IMG/VR virus record: IMGVR_UViG_3300027896_000001
Coordinates: 1 to 64,000 of that record
DNA length: 64,000 nt
Reading direction: 5' to 3' (one strand)
From: a virus
Shown here: positions 62,231 through 64,000 of the stretch, one piece after another
Layout of the letters: each line of letters starts with the position of its first letter
Position numbering within the stretch: the first letter of the stretch is position 1
Notes under the pieces: generated by a model
The model's input: only the letters and a program-made list of their open reading frames with translations
The model's database searches: none
Told to the model about the DNA's origin: nothing
Translations under genes and position numbers: made by a program

Positions 62231-63453
62231 TGTGCGGCCGCCACTTCAACCTGTTCATGATAAAGTGGAAAATATTTTGCATGGCATCCCCACCCGTCAT
62301 CAAGATCAGGATTTTTGATAAATCTGATTAATATTTCTGAAGCCATGACAATGTCTTTTTTAGAAAAAGCGGTAAACAGTTGTTCAAACGCTTTTCCAAA
62401 ACAAACATCTCCACCATGTATGATATGACCGCCGTCCCAAGCTTCGCCGCCATATTCAATGTGGCGAGTCCTGTTTTTGATCTTTATCAGATCATGAGGG
62501 ATTTGTCCTGAGGAAAGTTCGCACAATAGGATGTTTGAATTTATTAGGATTTCGTATTTTCCAAGGTCGTATCGATTGCCGTTATTCAACACCTCTGTTA
62601 TCATATTTTTAGTCAGCAAAACGATATTTCCTGTAACATCTACATAGACTTCTTCGAGGAGGTTGTCCTCTGAATTAAGTTGGTTTATTTGTGCCAATAT
62701 TTTTTCTATTTGAGGATTGGCATTAATTGGTTTTGATAATGTTTCTATTTCGTTTTGAAGAACAATCATTCTTGAAGAAAGTTTACTGAGTTCCGCGATT
62801 CTTTCAAATAATATATTGCTTGCTGACGCCATTTGATTACGCATTGCTTTTGCAAGAATAACAGAAACTATTCCTGTGTCAGCCTTTTGATGAGCCGGAA
62901 GCAATGTCGAATATTCTTTAATAACAGCCTCTTCGCTATAATCATCTTCTTCATTGTTTCGTGGGCCATCGTCTTCACGAAGAATTGGACCACGCCGGCG
63001 CACTGTTATCGCAATATTTCCTGGTGGCGGAACAGGATGCGTTCTTTGTAGCGGAACAGGATCTGTTCTTTGTGGCGGAACAGGATGTGTTCTGCCCATA
63101 TCCAGGCCTCTTTCACGTACAGGTTCTTCAGGCTGTGGAGGCAATCCTTGCACAGCCACGTACGGGCCTTCATCCATTTCTCTTGCAGGAGCGACTTCTT
63201 CTTGCGGAGCTTCTTGGGGAGCTACATTAATATAAAAAGTATCTCCTTCTCCGCCGCTAAGAACTAATGCGCCATCTGCATGAGACGAATATTGGTTTTC
63301 AATTATGTCAGCAACCTCGTCTATATGAGCACTATCAATATCAATAACAAGATCGCTGCCGATTTGTTGCATTCCTTTCGAATATTGGAAAATATCGGAA
63401 GTTACATTGTTTATGTTAATTCCTGTATTTCCCTTAATCATTAATATGGCCAT
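62227..63453 (-). CDS. Large E2-like protein with coiled coil and Pro-rich linker
   Basis: AAAGGAG precedes ATG 63453. The 408-residue protein has an N-terminal beta-rich domain (1-80), a disordered Pro/Glu-rich linker (82-170) that includes three 8-residue RTHPVPPQ-type repeats, a coiled coil (about 208-262), and a C-terminal E2-like region (about 265-390). The latter has YEILINSNILLCELS and HIIHGGDVCFGKAFEQLFTAFSKKD, with candidate catalytic Cys351 after a His and Gly pair and a downstream helix with an ALxxFI pattern. The His-Gly-Cys-Gly order follows bacterial E2-like proteins, but the family match is not certain. Its end AAAQ is GC-rich. Confidence 0.5.
   Translation of the reverse strand: MAILMIKGNTGININNVTSDIFQYSKGMQQIGSDLVIDIDSAHIDEVADIIENQYSSHADGALVLSGGEGDTFYINVAPQEAPQEEVAPAREMDEGPYVAVQGLPPQPEEPVRERGLDMGRTHPVPPQRTDPVPLQRTHPVPPPGNIAITVRRRGPILREDDGPRNNEEDDYSEEAVIKEYSTLLPAHQKADTGIVSVILAKAMRNQMASASNILFERIAELSKLSSRMIVLQNEIETLSKPINANPQIEKILAQINQLNSEDNLLEEVYVDVTGNIVLLTKNMITEVLNNGNRYDLGKYEILINSNILLCELSSGQIPHDLIKIKNRTRHIEYGGEAWDGGHIIHGGDVCFGKAFEQLFTAFSKKDIVMASEILIRFIKNPDLDDGWGCHAKYFPLYHEQVEVAAAQ
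63027..63098 (-). repeat. Three 24-bp tandem repeats in the E2-like gene
   Basis: The units at 63027-63050, 63051-63074 and 63075-63098 share GCGGAACAGGAT(C/G)(T/C)GTTCT and encode RTHPVPPQ, RTDPVPLQ and RTHPVPPP on the minus strand. Confidence 0.85.
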
Positions 63454-63469
63454 GCAGACTCCTTTGCAG

Positions 63470-63988
63470 TTAAATGGTCACTCTCACCGGCAGCGCATCT
63501 GCCAGCAAATCATCAAACTTCTTTTCTGTTTCTTTTTTCTTTTCGTAAATTAAAAACTCTTCATGATCTTCGCCCAAAGCTACGGATTCAGGGACTTCGG
63601 GCCATGTATTGACATGTTGTCCGGCCCCATCAGACGTGTTTGCCGTCTGAAGGAATATGAGAATTTGATAAACCAAATCAAATAGATTTCTTTGTCTGTA
63701 TGCTTCAACCATGCCTGTTGCAAGGTTGCCATGACAAGCGTGCCCGTCTTCAAATACATGGGGCGCGTGAAATCCTGTATTCATTCCCATACCGCCGGTA
63801 AATTTTGTATTGAAAATTCGCACAGTGTTATTCGTGTTATAGGAAAAATCAAGCATACCAATGGTGATATGAAAAGTTCCAATATCGTGCCATTTTTTGC
63901 TTCTTTCATCCTTCACGTATAAATTTTTCGTATATACATGAACGGTTCCTTCACGAATATAAATTGCTGAAACTTTATTAATAGCCAT
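63470..63988 (-). CDS. Small E2-like protein
   Basis: This 172-residue protein starts with a strand-rich part and has near its middle FHAPHVFEDGHACHGNLATG (residues 73-92). In it His74, Pro76, His77, Gly82, Cys85, Gly87 and Asn88 resemble the (H/A)PH...dG..C.GN signature of bacterial E2-like and PRTRC-B-type proteins. The following helix VEAYRQRNLFDLVYQILIFL fits the E2 helix. Cys85 is the candidate acceptor for the activated modifier. The ATG at the right edge lacks a visible ribosome site; TATAAT lies six bases upstream. It is the first gene of the conjugation operon within the window. Confidence 0.6.
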   Translation of the reverse strand: MAINKVSAIYIREGTVHVYTKNLYVKDERSKKWHDIGTFHITIGMLDFSYNTNNTVRIFNTKFTGGMGMNTGFHAPHVFEDGHACHGNLATGMVEAYRQRNLFDLVYQILIFLQTANTSDGAGQHVNTWPEVPESVALGEDHEEFLIYEKKKETEKKFDDLLADALPVRVTI

Positions 63989-64000
63989 AGTGTCATTATA

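Noticed and set aside
59443-62242. The 12-mer TGCGGCCGCCAC occurs at 59443 and 62231.
   Set aside because: One copy codes for the AAA end of the E2-like protein and the other is in a terminator region; nothing else is shared, so coincidence is more likely than an attachment site.
1-64000. tRNA genes, integrase and attachment sites, and insertion sequences.
   Set aside because: No cloverleaf-type sequences, recombinase motifs or terminal-repeat transposases were seen; absence is by eye and tRNAscan-SE could overturn it.

Overview
The window is part of the genome of a tailed double-stranded DNA bacteriophage, most likely a large contractile-tailed (myovirus-type) phage. The evidence is a portal protein, paired tail-assembly chaperones joined by a canonical -1 frameshift site, a tape-measure protein, a baseplate hub, a baseplate J-like protein and a long series of tail-fibre and tail-spike genes, all tightly packed on one strand with Shine-Dalgarno sites and ATGA/TAATG overlaps. 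No host marker, tRNA gene, integrase or CRISPR array was seen. Terminase, major capsid protein and tail sheath are not in the window.

Layout: (1) 1-5.7 kb, leftward accessory operon of small proteins, two zinc-ribbon proteins, a UDP-glucuronate-4-epimerase-like enzyme, an HNH nuclease and a ribbon-helix-helix-like protein at the promoter end. (2) 5.75-6.54 kb, AT-rich divergent control region with inverted repeats. (3) 6.5-16.3 kb, rightward tail genes: chaperones, five small genes, tape measure and baseplate hub. (4) 16.2-30.3 kb, a run of proteins that share a tag close to FDQIKEAAFIDELEKIA, interleaved with a sigma-70-like factor, a CYTH-like enzyme, a split LigD-type repair pair (3'-phosphoesterase and ATP-dependent DNA ligase, both tagged) and baseplate wedge-like proteins. 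(5) 30.3-56 kb, receptor-binding and depolymerase region: a GH16 glucanase, carbohydrate-binding and glycosyltransferase domains, a beta-propeller, and giant parallel beta-helix spikes with Thr/Pro or Ser/Pro linkers. (6) 55.9-59.4 kb, two head-proximal proteins and the portal, ending at strong hairpins. (7) 59.6-64 kb, a leftward operon that looks like a complete ubiquitin-like conjugation cassette: two E2-like proteins, a JAB/JAMM peptidase, a ThiF/E1-like adenylyltransferase and a tandem beta-grasp modifier.

Two systems stand out. The first is the shared tag, present in at least 13 proteins of varied function; its I-x-E-A core resembles the cleaved capsid-targeting sequence of T4 internal proteins, so I infer a packaging or ejection signal that also carries DNA-repair enzymes. 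The second is the ubiquitin-like cassette, whose modifier carries two beta-grasp domains that both end in VKGN instead of Gly-Gly. How either works is inference. The domain assignments rest on motifs read directly from the sequence; no database search was run.
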